Assembly: GCA_947503575.1 (NCBI GenBank)
Contig: CANNDZ010000001.1
Coordinates: 930,001 to 994,000, forward strand
DNA from: an uncultured Kordiimonas sp.
Lineage (GTDB): Bacteria; Pseudomonadota; Alphaproteobacteria; Sphingomonadales; Kordiimonadaceae
Reading direction: 5' to 3'
Length of the DNA: 64,000 nucleotides
Position 1 is the first letter of the stretch, and the number at the start of each line of letters is the position of its first letter. Below, in pieces: positions 45,651 to 54,602 of the stretch. The position numbers were made by a program, and so were the translations under genes. The notes below the pieces were generated by a model, which was given only the letters and a program-made list of their open reading frames with translations, was not told the DNA's origin and did no database searches.

Positions 45651-46248
45651 TTTGATTATTGCGCTTGATCTGGTGGGTGTTTTTGTTTTTGCCGTTAGTG
45701 GTGCGCTGGCTGGTGTGCGCAAAAGCATGGACCTTTTTGGCGTTGCCGTGCTGGCGATGATGCCGGCAATAGGTGGGGGTACCTTGCGGGACCTTACCCT
45801 TGATCAGCCTGTGTTCTGGGTCGAAAATAACTGGCCCATATGGGCGGCGTTAGCGGCGGCATTCTCCAGTTTTTTCTTTGCTCGCTTTATTGAAAGTCGG
45901 TTGCGTTTTCTGACCTGGGCGGACGCGGTTGGCCTGTCGTTGTTTTGCGTGACGGGCGCTGAAAAGGCCTTGCAGGTATCAGGCAGCGTACTGATTGCGG
46001 TTATTATGGGCGTGGTGACCGGTGTGGCGGGCGGTATTATTCGCGACGTGATTTGCAACGAAATCCCGATTGTTATGCGCAGCGGCGAAATATACGCCAC
46101 TGCGGCTTTCATTGGTGCGGGGGCCTTTTGCCTGCTGGTGCTGACAGGCGTGCCCGAAACCGTCGCCGTTTGGGCCGCAATGGCAGGGGCCTTCCTGGCC
46201 CGCGCCGGGGGCATTATGCGCGGTTGGAGTTTGCCAACAGCAAAATAG
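45643..46248 (+). CDS. TRIC/YicG family (UPF0126) membrane channel protein
   Basis: A 201-residue inner membrane protein with six to seven spans of the UPF0126/YicG family, related to trimeric intracellular cation channels. Two internal repeats are visible: DLVGVFVFAVSGALAGVRK with AIGGGTLRDLTL, and the second half with GVAGGIIRDVICNEIPIV. The GGG/GGI-x-RD motifs are the potassium-binding kinks. The start ATG 45643 overlaps the end of cobQ by eight bases, so it is coupled to that operon, although a functional link with cobalamin is not evident. Confidence 0.9.
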   Translation: MHDLIIALDLVGVFVFAVSGALAGVRKSMDLFGVAVLAMMPAIGGGTLRDLTLDQPVFWVENNWPIWAALAAAFSSFFFARFIESRLRFLTWADAVGLSLFCVTGAEKALQVSGSVLIAVIMGVVTGVAGGIIRDVICNEIPIVMRSGEIYATAAFIGAGAFCLLVLTGVPETVAVWAAMAGAFLARAGGIMRGWSLPTAK

Positions 46249-46317
46249 GCCAATGGCGGTCAAACCAGGCTTTGCCTTGTCGCCGCCCCTGTTGGCAGCA
46301 GGTTAATCAGCAGCAGT

Positions 46318-47415
46318 TTAAAACGACAGGACGTAGCCTTTTTTCGGGCTGGCGCTGCCATCCAGAACACTGGCATATATCCGCGCCATTGCGTCTTCGC
46401 CGCTTTCCTCAACCACTTCGACCCAGTCGTCCGCGCGGGCAACAAAGCTGCCCCAGGCTTTGGCGATACGGTTTTGCATACCCTCTGGCCCCCACTCAGC
46501 GGAGCGTTTTTGCGCTTGCGACGGCGCAAAGAAAAGCGTTGGCGCCGGACCTTTTAGTTCCATGTTGCTGCCCATCTGATCCCAGTTGGTGGCGCCAACT
46601 GAACAGCTATATTTCAGGGCGTCATCAAAGGTTGCATGAATGCGGGCGCGAACGTCGCCGTTGCCCGCCATATCGACAAACACCGTTGGGACACTGCCAT
46701 CCAGTGTTTCGATGTCATCGTAAGCGAGTGTCTGATCATACAGTCCCATTGACGCGACAAAATCTACATTGCCCGGAGAGGTCAGGCCAACCACCTTAAT
46801 ACCGTCTCGCTGTGCCAGTTGGAATGCAAGGCCGTAAGCCGTTTTTGAGGATGCACTGGACAGGATCACCTGTGTGGCACCAAAAAAGTCATTATCTTCC
46901 AAAAAATCATCAATCAGGAACGACGTGGTGAACAGTGGCTTGAACAGCATCTGGATTTCTTCCAGGTCTGCGGTGTAGCCGGGATCGCCTGCGCAGCGTG
47001 TGTAATAATTATAAACAGGGCTTAATTCGGCGCGATGTTGCTTGCTGTCAAAAAAACCAGCGGGCGAATTTTTTGCAGGTGAAACAATCAGGTGTGTCGC
47101 CATCGGGAAATAGCCATAGTATTTGTCGCCGACCTTTATGTCATCAATGGCGCTGTCGGTTACAGTGGCAAAACCCCACACAGGCACAAAGCCAAAGCCG
47201 TCGGTACCGGAACTATTGGTAACAGGAAAAAAGTTCCAATATTTCATCGCTTCGCCAAACGCCGCGTAGGTCACATTGTTGGCGGTAAAGGCAAAGCGCT
47301 CAATGGCAAAGCGAATTTCGCCTGCTTCCAACGGGCGGTCGGCGGCGGCGCAGCCTGTCTGAAACCGGGTTTTTCCAATGTTGGTTTTGTCGACCATAAA
47401 TTCTGCGGCGTGCAT
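46318..47415 (-). CDS. DUF2855 family protein
   Basis: A 365-residue protein of the DUF2855 family, function not established. From ATG 47415 (AAGGGAGAG ahead) it shows FAFTANNVTYAAFGEAMKYW near residue 45, VWGFATVTDSAIDDIKVGDK, YYGYFPMATHLIV, then a central FGATQVILSSASSKTAYGLA and DGIKVVGLTSPGN. The last segments look like a medium-chain reductase Rossmann core, so it may be a degenerate MDR-type oxidoreductase. No metal ligands are evident. It is a stand-alone gene convergent with the cobQ-TRIC operon. Confidence 0.8.
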   Translation of the reverse strand: MHAAEFMVDKTNIGKTRFQTGCAAADRPLEAGEIRFAIERFAFTANNVTYAAFGEAMKYWNFFPVTNSSGTDGFGFVPVWGFATVTDSAIDDIKVGDKYYGYFPMATHLIVSPAKNSPAGFFDSKQHRAELSPVYNYYTRCAGDPGYTADLEEIQMLFKPLFTTSFLIDDFLEDNDFFGATQVILSSASSKTAYGLAFQLAQRDGIKVVGLTSPGNVDFVASMGLYDQTLAYDDIETLDGSVPTVFVDMAGNGDVRARIHATFDDALKYSCSVGATNWDQMGSNMELKGPAPTLFFAPSQAQKRSAEWGPEGMQNRIAKAWGSFVARADDWVEVVEESGEDAMARIYASVLDGSASPKKGYVLSF

Positions 47416-47581
47416 GATACTCTCCCTTGGCAATGCATATTCCCCATGTAGCGCCTGAGGGCCTAATTTCAAAGCATGCGGTGATGAAAAACCTGTTCGT
47501 CAAACTTTATCCAATGCTTGGCGAGGCTGAACATTCTTGGCATAGTAGCTTTTTTGGGGGCATTTATTTAGGAGTTTTAGG

Positions 47582-48409
47582 ATGAATTTCTTTAACGATG
47601 AGTCGATTAACTGGGAGGAATTAACAGCCCAGGGTATCGATTTGGGGTTGCTGATTTTGGGTGCCCTCGTCGTTCTGATCTTGGGTATGTGGCTTGCTGG
47701 ATTTGTGGAAAGTCGGCTGACCAAGCTGTTTGCCAAAAGTGATCGGATAGACAATACCGTCTCTGCCTTTTTGGCGAGCCTTGGCAAATATGCCGTCTTT
47801 ATCTTCACCGGTATCGCTTTGCTGGATCAGTTTGGCGTTGAAACCACCAGCCTTGTGGCCCTTTTGGGTGCTGCGGGCCTGGCAATTGGTTTGGCATTGC
47901 AGGGCACACTGTCCAATCTTGCTGCGGGTGTGATGCTGTTGATCTTCCGGCCGTTCAAAATTGGTGATTTTATCCAGGTTGGCGGCGAGTCTGGCACCGT
48001 GGAGGCCATTTCGCTTTTCACAACCCGGCTTGATACGCCAGACAATGTGCGGATCACCATCCCTAACGGGTCCGTATGGGGTAATCCAATCACCAACTAT
48101 AGCTTTCATGATACCCGCCGGGTGCAGGTGGTTGTGGGTATCGGATACGATGACAACATCGATGATGCCATGAAGGTTATTTCGGATATTGTTGCAGCGG
48201 ATGGCCGTTGTCTTGATACACCGGGACCCGTTGTTGCAGTGACCGAGCTGGGCGACAGTTCAGTCAATGTTATGGTTCGTGTCTGGTGTGCGTCCGGTGA
48301 TTATTGGCAGCTAAGCTGGGACCTGCTGAAACTTATTAAAGAAGCGTACGACGCTAAGGGAATCAATATTCCTTACCCAATTCGCACCATATACAATGTG
48401 ACGGACTAA
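47582..48409 (+). CDS. mscS: Small-conductance mechanosensitive channel MscS
   Basis: Inner membrane osmotic safety valve, 275 residues. Three transmembrane helices lie in the first about 125 residues. TM3 carries the glycine/alanine-rich pore helix LVALLGAAGLAIGLALQGTL, followed by NLAAGVMLLIFRPFKIGDFI, the MscS signature. The beta domain (TVEAISLFTTRLDTPDNVRI, then TIPNGSVWGNPITNYS) and the C-terminal alpha-beta domain follow. It ends PYPIRTIYNV, close to the family consensus. AGGAG precedes the ATG. Stand-alone gene. Confidence 0.95.
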   Translation: MNFFNDESINWEELTAQGIDLGLLILGALVVLILGMWLAGFVESRLTKLFAKSDRIDNTVSAFLASLGKYAVFIFTGIALLDQFGVETTSLVALLGAAGLAIGLALQGTLSNLAAGVMLLIFRPFKIGDFIQVGGESGTVEAISLFTTRLDTPDNVRITIPNGSVWGNPITNYSFHDTRRVQVVVGIGYDDNIDDAMKVISDIVAADGRCLDTPGPVVAVTELGDSSVNVMVRVWCASGDYWQLSWDLLKLIKEAYDAKGINIPYPIRTIYNVTD

Positions 48410-48474
48410 AAGTACGTATTTTGCCGCAAACGCCCTGCGTTTCTAAACGAAAGTGCAAATTACGAGAAATTTAC

Positions 48475-48508
48475 CGGCCCGCTTGTTGACAGGCGGGCCG
48501 CATCTTTT
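48475..48508 (+). terminator. Probable terminator of mscS
   Basis: CGGCCCGC (48475-48482) pairs with GCGGGCCG (48493-48500) around a ten-base loop, then CATCTTTT, about 65 bases after the mscS stop. The T-run is short. Confidence 0.55.
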
Positions 48509-48604
48509 ACCGTGCCACCTATGGTGTTTGGCGAGGCTGGTCCAAACCCGCTTGCACGAACCATGTCGTGCTCAATCAAATAAGTTTAGTTTTGGGAGGG
48601 GATC

Positions 48605-50713
48605 ATGAAACAGATTCTGAAAACATCGGTTGCGCTATCAGCACTGTTGCTGGCTGCGTGTTCGGATAATCAAACAGGCACTCAAACGGCCAATCAGGCA
48701 GGCGATGCTGCTGCGGATAACGCAAGCATGGCAGATGCGGCGCAAAAACCGGAACTTGGCACCTGGGGTGTTGACATGTCTGCTGCAAAACCAAGTGTTG
48801 AGTGGGGCGACAATTTCTTTGTTGCGGCCAACGGCACCTGGCTGGATGAGTTTGAAATTCCCGCCTCAAGAACTGGGTATGGTGCTTTTACTGTGTTATC
48901 AGACCGGTCCCGCGACCGAGTGAAATCCATCATTGATGATCTGTCTGCCGGGTCATTTGAGGCCGGATCGCTGGAGCAGAAAATCAGCGATTATTATAAC
49001 GCCTATATGGATGTGGAAACCATCAACGCGCTGGGTATTACGCCGTTGCAGCCTTCGCTGGACCGTGTTGCCGCCATCCAATCCAAAGAGGATTTGGTGC
49101 GGGCGTTTGGCCGTGAAGGCCTGGAGGGCAGCGAAGCGCCCATCACCCTTTTTGTCGGGCTTAATCGCGGTAATCCGGACCGGACCGTGTTGAACATAGG
49201 CCTCGGGGGCCTTGGCTTGCCAGACCGTGATTATTATTTGCAGGACAGCGAACGCTTTGCGGGTATCCGCGCGGCTTACACAGCCCACATCGCCCAGATG
49301 CTGGGTTTGGCGGGTATCGACGGTGCGGAGGAAAAAGCAGCGGCAATCCTTGCCCTTGAAACACGCCTTGCAGAAAAACAATGGCCGCGTTCACAGCGCC
49401 GCAACCGCGACCTGATCTATAACCCCATGAGCTATGCGGACTTCAAAGCTCAATATAGCGGTATTGATTGGGATGTCATGCTGGCAGAAAACGGCATTGA
49501 AGACCTTGAGGATGTGAATGTTTCACACCCTGAGCCAGTTGCAGCAGCCCTTGAAATCATCAATTCTGTATCGCTCGAGGACTGGAAGGCGTATCTGAGC
49601 TACCACCTTATTTCCAACAATGCGCCGTTGCTGTCTGAGGAAATTGATAATGCGAATTTCGATTTCTATAACAAAACACTGCGCGGCCAGCAGGAACAGC
49701 GGGAGCGCTGGGAGCGCGGTGTTCTGCGGGTTGGTGCCCGCAATGCCCTGGGTGATGCCGTTGGTCAGATTTATGTGGACCGGTATTTCCCGCCGGAAGC
49801 CAAACAGCAGATGGTGCAGTTGGTTGAAAACCTGCGCACTGCAATGGGCCAGCGTATTGATGGCCTGTCCTGGATGGGTGAAGAAACCAAAGTAGAAGCC
49901 CGTGCCAAGCTGGCGGCATTTCGGCCAAAAATCGCTTATCCTGATGTGTGGCGGGACCGGTCTGGTATCGACATTGTTGCCGGTGACCTGTTCCAAAGCG
50001 CGCGCAATATCGCGGCGTTCAACCAGGCTGAAGCGGCGGACCGGCTAAAACGCCCAAGCAACCGCGAGCGTTGGGGCATGACACCGCAAACGGTGAACGC
50101 TTATTACAATGCGCAGTTTAATGAGATTGTTTTCCCCGCCGCTATTTTGCAGCCCCCCTTCTTTGACCCGAACGCAGACCCTGCCGTTAACTACGGTGGT
50201 ATTGGTGCTGTTATCGGTCACGAAATGGGCCACGGATTTGACGACCAGGGCTCCAAGTCTGATGACAAGGGCATTCAGCGCAACTGGTGGACCGATGAAG
50301 ACCGCGCCAACTTTGAAAAGAAAGCCGATGTTCTTGTAGCGCAGTATAATCAGTTTGAACCGGTACCCGGTAACTTTGTCGATGGCCGGTTTACGCTAGG
50401 CGAAAACATTGGCGACCTTGGCGGTCTGTCGATGGCATATCACGCTTATAAACTGTCGCTGAATGGCAAGCCCGCACCGGTGATTGACGGCCTTACCGGC
50501 GATCAGCGCTTTTTCCTGGCGTGGGCACAGGTCTGGAAACGCAAAACCCGCGATGCAACGCTTGTTTCGTTGCTGAAATCAGATTCACACTCACCAGGGG
50601 AATTCCGGGTTAACGGTGTCGTGCGCAACATGGATGAGTGGTATGAAGCCTTTGGCGTCACACCAGAGCATGACTTGTATCTACCACCGGAAGAGCGTGT
50701 TTCTATTTGGTAA
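48605..50713 (+). CDS. M13 family zinc metallopeptidase, lipoprotein
   Basis: A 702-residue neprilysin/PepO-like peptidase anchored as a lipoprotein: the signal sequence ends LLLAAC at residues 15-20, giving a lipidated Cys. A Gln/Ala/Asn-rich linker precedes the M13 N-terminal domain (about 60-440). The catalytic domain contains NEIVFPAAILQPPFFDPNAD, the zinc motif IGHEMGHGFDDQG and the third-ligand motif ENIGDLGGL. The C-terminus ends ERVSIW, matching the family's invariant terminal Trp. The role is cleavage of small peptides in the periplasm or at the surface. GGGAGGGG precedes the ATG. Monocistronic with a clear terminator. Confidence 0.95.
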   Translation: MKQILKTSVALSALLLAACSDNQTGTQTANQAGDAAADNASMADAAQKPELGTWGVDMSAAKPSVEWGDNFFVAANGTWLDEFEIPASRTGYGAFTVLSDRSRDRVKSIIDDLSAGSFEAGSLEQKISDYYNAYMDVETINALGITPLQPSLDRVAAIQSKEDLVRAFGREGLEGSEAPITLFVGLNRGNPDRTVLNIGLGGLGLPDRDYYLQDSERFAGIRAAYTAHIAQMLGLAGIDGAEEKAAAILALETRLAEKQWPRSQRRNRDLIYNPMSYADFKAQYSGIDWDVMLAENGIEDLEDVNVSHPEPVAAALEIINSVSLEDWKAYLSYHLISNNAPLLSEEIDNANFDFYNKTLRGQQEQRERWERGVLRVGARNALGDAVGQIYVDRYFPPEAKQQMVQLVENLRTAMGQRIDGLSWMGEETKVEARAKLAAFRPKIAYPDVWRDRSGIDIVAGDLFQSARNIAAFNQAEAADRLKRPSNRERWGMTPQTVNAYYNAQFNEIVFPAAILQPPFFDPNADPAVNYGGIGAVIGHEMGHGFDDQGSKSDDKGIQRNWWTDEDRANFEKKADVLVAQYNQFEPVPGNFVDGRFTLGENIGDLGGLSMAYHAYKLSLNGKPAPVIDGLTGDQRFFLAWAQVWKRKTRDATLVSLLKSDSHSPGEFRVNGVVRNMDEWYEAFGVTPEHDLYLPPEERVSIW

Positions 50714-50737
50714 TCACACTTGCTAAAACACCTGTAA

Positions 50738-50763
50738 AGGGCCGGTTTTGACCGGCCCTTTTG
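50738..50763 (+). terminator. Rho-independent terminator of the M13 peptidase gene
   Basis: AGGGCCGG and CCGGCCCT pair perfectly around TTTTGA and are followed by TTTTG, about 30 bases after the stop. Confidence 0.85.
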
Positions 50764-51142
50764 TTATCAGGCCAGTGATGCGATAGCAATTTGTTGGGGT
50801 AATCATAGCAGGGTTTCCACGCCCTCAACCCAATTCAGGTCGTCTTTTTTGCCAAAAGCTTAACGGCAAGACCATGAAAGTATTTCCCCGAGGCGTGAAA
50901 TACAGCGCCACCCTTGCTGTCTATCCTACAGGGTGTGCTGCTATTCCAAACCCCTGGCCAGCACGATGAGTGAGGCGCGCCGACATCCCCCCAAAAGAAG
51001 GTTGGCGCGTCTCATCTATTTTCAGGCTAATTTTTTAAAATGCTGGCACGTCCATAGGCGCGTGTAGCCGTGCACATCCCCGCCTCAGAAAACACTCAGA
51101 TAATCCCCGATAGGCGGGGCTAATGCCCGATATGCGACTTGT
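50764..51142. other. Gene-free stretch with two hairpins
   Basis: No convincing gene in about 380 bases. A long imperfect hairpin pairs GATGAG (50965-50970) with CTCATC (51011-51016) and, inside, CGCGCC with GGCGCG; it is followed by TATTTT. A second pairs CCCCGCCT (51078-51085) with AGGCGGGG (51112-51119), close to the end of the araC gene. The first may end plus-strand transcripts, the second minus-strand ones; neither has a long T-run. Confidence 0.45.
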
Positions 51143-52090
51143 TCAGCTTGTCAGACGGCCTGCTTCTTTGCGCAGGCGTGCAGGCGTGATCCCCAAAACC
51201 TTTTTAACCGTTGTTGTCATATGGCTTTGCGATGCAAAACCGCAGTCATAGGCAATTTGGGCCAGGCACAGGCTGCTCTCGATCAACAGGTTTTTTGCTT
51301 TGTGGGCGCGCCGGTACATCACATAGGAATGAGGGGCCATGCCCACGGTCTCCTTGAAGCGCCGGGAGAAATGATAAGGGCTCATGGCAGCCACCCGTGC
51401 CAGCACATCCAAAGACAAATCCTGATCCAGATGGTCTTCGATATAATCCACTGTCAGGCGAATGCTTTTTGGCGGCAGCTTACCAAATTTGTCCAGCCGT
51501 GGTTTGTCTCCAAACCGGGAAAACCGCTTCAGCAAGGTTTCTGAAAACAGCAAAGCCCAGCCGTCCAGCGCCATACCGCCAATTTCATCGTCCCCAAATA
51601 CAGACGCATTAGCGGCATTCATTAAATTGATCATCGACTTGTCATGGGTGTTTGTAAAACGTTCCAGGTCATCCAGCTTGAAGTCGATGCCAAACATCGA
51701 CTCTGCAACATCCTGCAACAGCATGGTCGACAGATAATAATGGCTGAAGGTTACAACATCGTCGCTGAACCACGCCTGTGGCTCGCGCCAGTCATGTAGG
51801 GACGCACTACCAGCCACGGCTTTAATGTCTGGTTCTTCTGCGGTCCACACCGGTCCGCCAACACAATGATGGAACAGCCCCAGGAAATTGGGATCCGGGT
51901 TGGTAACGCTGGCTTTCAGCGGTGTGCGCCACAGCGTTGCCTTTAATGTTGTTTCCGCATCCAGCCCAACGGCCTTCAACAGGGAATCCGGTAGCTTTCT
52001 TCGCCCCTCAATCGCAGCGACCGGGGTTTCACTTGTCGCGTGCGTATCCAGCGCGCGGTGTAGCGTCATCGTATCAACAGGCTCGTTCAT
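51143..52090 (-). CDS. AraC family transcriptional regulator
   Basis: A 315-residue regulator. The C-terminal AraC/XylS DNA-binding domain (about 210-315) has both helix-turn-helix units: LDVLARVAAMSPYHFSRRFK and LCLAQIAYDCGFASQSHMT, followed by VKKVLGITPARLRKE. The N-terminal 200 residues are an effector or dimerisation domain that I do not recognise. ATG 52090 has GGAG at good spacing. Upstream lies a leader with a hairpin terminator on the same strand (52257-52286), so expression could be attenuated. The neighbouring iron-uptake-type operon is a plausible but unproven target. Confidence 0.85.
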   Translation of the reverse strand: MNEPVDTMTLHRALDTHATSETPVAAIEGRRKLPDSLLKAVGLDAETTLKATLWRTPLKASVTNPDPNFLGLFHHCVGGPVWTAEEPDIKAVAGSASLHDWREPQAWFSDDVVTFSHYYLSTMLLQDVAESMFGIDFKLDDLERFTNTHDKSMINLMNAANASVFGDDEIGGMALDGWALLFSETLLKRFSRFGDKPRLDKFGKLPPKSIRLTVDYIEDHLDQDLSLDVLARVAAMSPYHFSRRFKETVGMAPHSYVMYRRAHKAKNLLIESSLCLAQIAYDCGFASQSHMTTTVKKVLGITPARLRKEAGRLTS

Positions 52091-52219
52091 CGGGTCGTCT
52101 CCGGGCCGAGCGCGCGTGGGAGGTGCAAAGAAGATGGTCTCACAACATACAAGTGGCGCCGCAATTTTAAACATTGCGCCGTCACAAAGCTTAAGGGGCT
52201 GCCAGCATTACAGGCTGCC

Positions 52220-52294
52220 CTATGTATGACCACAGCTATCCCCCCTTACGGACAGCAAAAAAACGATGCCAAACCATATTGGCATCAGGGCCAT
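52220..52294 (-). CDS. Possible 24-residue hydrophobic leader peptide
   Basis: ATG 52294 to TAG 52220 encodes 24 residues with a hydrophobic core (MPIWFGIVFLLSV). GAGGA lies 12 bases ahead of the ATG, a little far. The reading frame runs straight through a terminator hairpin, so it would be made only on read-through transcripts, or the terminator could be an attenuator controlled by its translation. No similarity is known to me; confidence is low. Confidence 0.2.
   Translation of the reverse strand: MALMPIWFGIVFLLSVRGDSCGHT
52257..52286 (-). terminator. Orphan rho-independent terminator in the araC leader
   Basis: GATGCCAA (52265-52272) pairs perfectly with TTGGCATC (52279-52286) around a six-base loop. 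On the minus strand the stem is followed by G and seven Ts. No annotated minus-strand gene ends here: the nearest upstream gene is on the plus strand. It must therefore end a short RNA or attenuate araC. Confidence 0.75.
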
Positions 52295-52335
52295 CAACGG
52301 TATGATTCCTCGGTCATTCCTCTGAAAGCGCCCTG

Positions 52336-52365
52336 ATTATGCAGGTTTACACACAGTTCCGTCAA
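52336..52365 (-). promoter_or_regulatory. Minus-strand promoter ahead of the orphan terminator
   Basis: On the minus strand TTGACG (complement of 52360-52365) and CATAAT (complement of 52336-52341, preceded by TG) are 18 bases apart. Predicted start is near 52329, about 70 bases before the orphan terminator. Confidence 0.5.
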
Positions 52366-52484
52366 GCAAAGGTGACACTTACCGCAATATTGTGATAGAG
52401 GACCGCAAGGCCCTGTAACGACTATTGGTGGAAAAAGCGTATGCTAAAGCCGGGTCCAGAACGGCCCTTTGAAAGGCAAATGCC

Positions 52485-52976
52485 ATGACGCTGACCTGGA
52501 CTTTCCTGGGGTCGGGGCACTCAGGCGACAGTTTTCCGCAAGATGTTCCAGCGAAGATGATCCGCGAGGTAAGAGACATTGCCGCCCAAAAAGGGGGACG
52601 TGTTGGCTCCTTGAAGGTGGTTTTGCGCCTGCACAATGGCAGTTGCTGTGGTGCCAGCTACGAGATTGAAAACCTGCGCACTGGCCAGGCAGCGGCAACC
52701 GTCTTTATGTGTTGGGGGGACCATGGCTCTGAACACTGGTGGCATGCAGCCGTAAACCGGCAGCAGGAAAATGCCCAAGACACTGACATGGTTTGTGGAA
52801 CGTCGGAAGGTGAGCCGCCCAAGGTGCCCTGGATGGCGATTGCTGAGTTTTCTGAAGAACCGCGCCTGACCGCCAAACAGATAGACCTGGAACTCGCAAC
52901 CGCCTGGGCGCTGGTGTCGCTGTACGGCGATGAAACCTACCCCGAAGTGGGCGCTGTGCAGCGCTATCTGGCGTAA
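52485..52976 (+). CDS. Hypothetical protein of unknown family
   Basis: A 163-residue soluble protein I do not recognise. Visible features: VRDIAAQKGGRVGSLKVVLR followed by LHNGSCCGASYEIENLRTG with adjacent cysteines, then VFMCWGDHGSEHWWHAAVNR rich in Trp and His, and a C-terminal helical segment LATAWALVSLYGDETYPEVG. The clustered Cys, His and Trp could form a metal or haem site, but no known motif is present. AAAGG precedes the ATG. It is convergent with the PepSY gene, four bases from its stop, and divergent from araC. Confidence 0.6.
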   Translation: MTLTWTFLGSGHSGDSFPQDVPAKMIREVRDIAAQKGGRVGSLKVVLRLHNGSCCGASYEIENLRTGQAAATVFMCWGDHGSEHWWHAAVNRQQENAQDTDMVCGTSEGEPPKVPWMAIAEFSEEPRLTAKQIDLELATAWALVSLYGDETYPEVGAVQRYLA

Positions 52977-52979
52977 GCA

Positions 52980-54593
52980 TTATTCCGCTGCCAGTGGCTG
53001 GCGTATTTGTGCTTCCTCTTCTGTCTGTGCTTCAGCTCTTTTGCGCCCACTATCATTCTGTGACCGTTGTTTGGGTAACCTGCGGGAAACCCATAGCATC
53101 ACGACCCCGAGTGTCAGCAGCCCCACATCCACGTAGCCTGCCACTGTGTGTCCTGCGCCGAAAACGTCGGGCAGGCCGCCACCTGTTTTTGCAAAATTAA
53201 GGGCAGGCAAGCAAGCGAACAAAAGACCTGTTAAGCCCATCAAGTCCCGGGTGGCCTTATAGTCATTGCGGCGCAGGAATGCATATAAAATTGAGAGCGC
53301 CACAAGCGCAAAATACATATTGCCCGTAGCAGTCAGGCGCGCCGCTTCCGCTCCCCAATACAGTTTATCCAGTGTGAATATACCCGCTGTTGCCAGTGGA
53401 AACCCTAAACAAACCCCGGTTACAATGTGGCCTATTCGGCGGTAGGTGGCGGGGGGTTTACTGCCAGCGTTTCCGTGCAAGCGCCGCTCCAGCCACATAA
53501 TCAACCCCAGTGCCGTTATAATCGCTAAAGACAACCCAAGCACAAAATACAGCAACTTCAAACTGATGCCGCCATAGGTGCCATAATGGATAGGGGCAAA
53601 TGCGTTGCCGACCCTGAAGGGGGCACTAATCACCTCGAACTGGTCCCCATCAATATGCTCGCCAGTAACACCATTCAGTTCAAAGGCATCAATCGACGCC
53701 AGTTCAGTGTCCGGATCAAAAAAGACATCATACCGTGCGTTCTGGTCGCCCCAATTCCGCAGGATCACCCGCATCGGTACAAACCCACTGGTTGGCTCGC
53801 GCATCCTGCCCACCTCATCCAATGAATACATGGGTCGTTCGATGCCCGCCGGCTCAAGCGGTTTGCCAACCACCGCCTCAATCAGTGCTTCCTGATCGCC
53901 TTTGAAAGACAAGAGAGCAACAATCGGTGCCAGAATAGCAACCACTCCGAGGTAAGCGCCGGTGACAGCGATTGCAGCGTGGAACGGCAACCCCCAAAGG
54001 CCAAGAACCTTGTGCGCATCCTGCCATTTCAAACGCACAGACCGGAAAAATCTGAGAGTAAAAAGCTCTTGCGTCAGTTTGGTATGGATAACGATACCTG
54101 TCACAATGGCCAGCATCAAAATTATACCGGCCACGCCCACCAGCGCCCGGCCCACCTGCCGCCCGCCCAACGCTTCTGGCCACATAAGGTCCCGGTGGAA
54201 ATCCAAAATCCATTCTGACAGGCCCGCACCGCGCTCAGGCAACAGTTCTCCTGTGCTCGCGTTCCACCGTGCTTCAATAAACTCTACTGGTTCCCCATCA
54301 AAGTGGGTGCCGATCATGCCCATATAAAATGGGGACAGCGATGTGGGGTAATCGAGCCGGGCAAATTCAAGGTCGTCGCGGGTGTTTGCCGTTACCCAGC
54401 TTGCAAAGGTGTCATGGATTTCTACCCGCTGTTCCGGCACTACAAGACGTTTTGCAGGGTCTTCCCATGTATGAATTTCATGATCAAACAGGGCAAAACA
54501 GCCTGTGATACATACAATGAAAACAAACAACCCCAACGTAATGCCAGACCAAGAATGCAGGTCATAAATTCTAAGATGTCGTTCGCGATCCAT
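52980..54593 (-). CDS. PepSY-associated transmembrane protein (iron-uptake type)
   Basis: A 537-residue inner membrane protein of the PepSY_TM family, members of which are often encoded beside siderophore receptors and act as ferric-siderophore reductases or accessory proteins. TM1 is in GITLGLFVFIVCITGCFALF, with a PepSY-like periplasmic region after it. Further spans are near 170-190 and 210-235, FVLGLSLAIITALGLIMWLE near 360, and four more at the C-terminus. Conserved histidines (HLRIYDLHSW, FHRDLMW, HKVLGLWGLPFHA) could bind haem. The cytoplasmic tail is charged. Last gene of the TonB-receptor operon. Confidence 0.85.
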   Translation of the reverse strand: MDRERHLRIYDLHSWSGITLGLFVFIVCITGCFALFDHEIHTWEDPAKRLVVPEQRVEIHDTFASWVTANTRDDLEFARLDYPTSLSPFYMGMIGTHFDGEPVEFIEARWNASTGELLPERGAGLSEWILDFHRDLMWPEALGGRQVGRALVGVAGIILMLAIVTGIVIHTKLTQELFTLRFFRSVRLKWQDAHKVLGLWGLPFHAAIAVTGAYLGVVAILAPIVALLSFKGDQEALIEAVVGKPLEPAGIERPMYSLDEVGRMREPTSGFVPMRVILRNWGDQNARYDVFFDPDTELASIDAFELNGVTGEHIDGDQFEVISAPFRVGNAFAPIHYGTYGGISLKLLYFVLGLSLAIITALGLIMWLERRLHGNAGSKPPATYRRIGHIVTGVCLGFPLATAGIFTLDKLYWGAEAARLTATGNMYFALVALSILYAFLRRNDYKATRDLMGLTGLLFACLPALNFAKTGGGLPDVFGAGHTVAGYVDVGLLTLGVVMLWVSRRLPKQRSQNDSGRKRAEAQTEEEAQIRQPLAAE

Positions 54594-54602
54594 ATTGCCC
54601 TC

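Larger units (their letters stand above)
52091..52484. other. Intergenic region with minus-strand promoter, leader and terminator
   Basis: About 390 bases between the divergent araC and 52485 genes. It contains a promoter-like pair, a short transcribed stretch with a possible 24-codon reading frame, and a terminator, all on the minus strand. Nearer araC there is an imperfect inverted repeat with GCAAT/ATTGC arms (about 52155-52180) that could be an operator. Confidence 0.5.

Noticed and set aside
50872-50970. Possible 31-codon gene starting at an ATG near 50873
   Set aside because: No ribosome-binding site, no recognisable sequence, and it lies within a gene-free stretch with hairpins.
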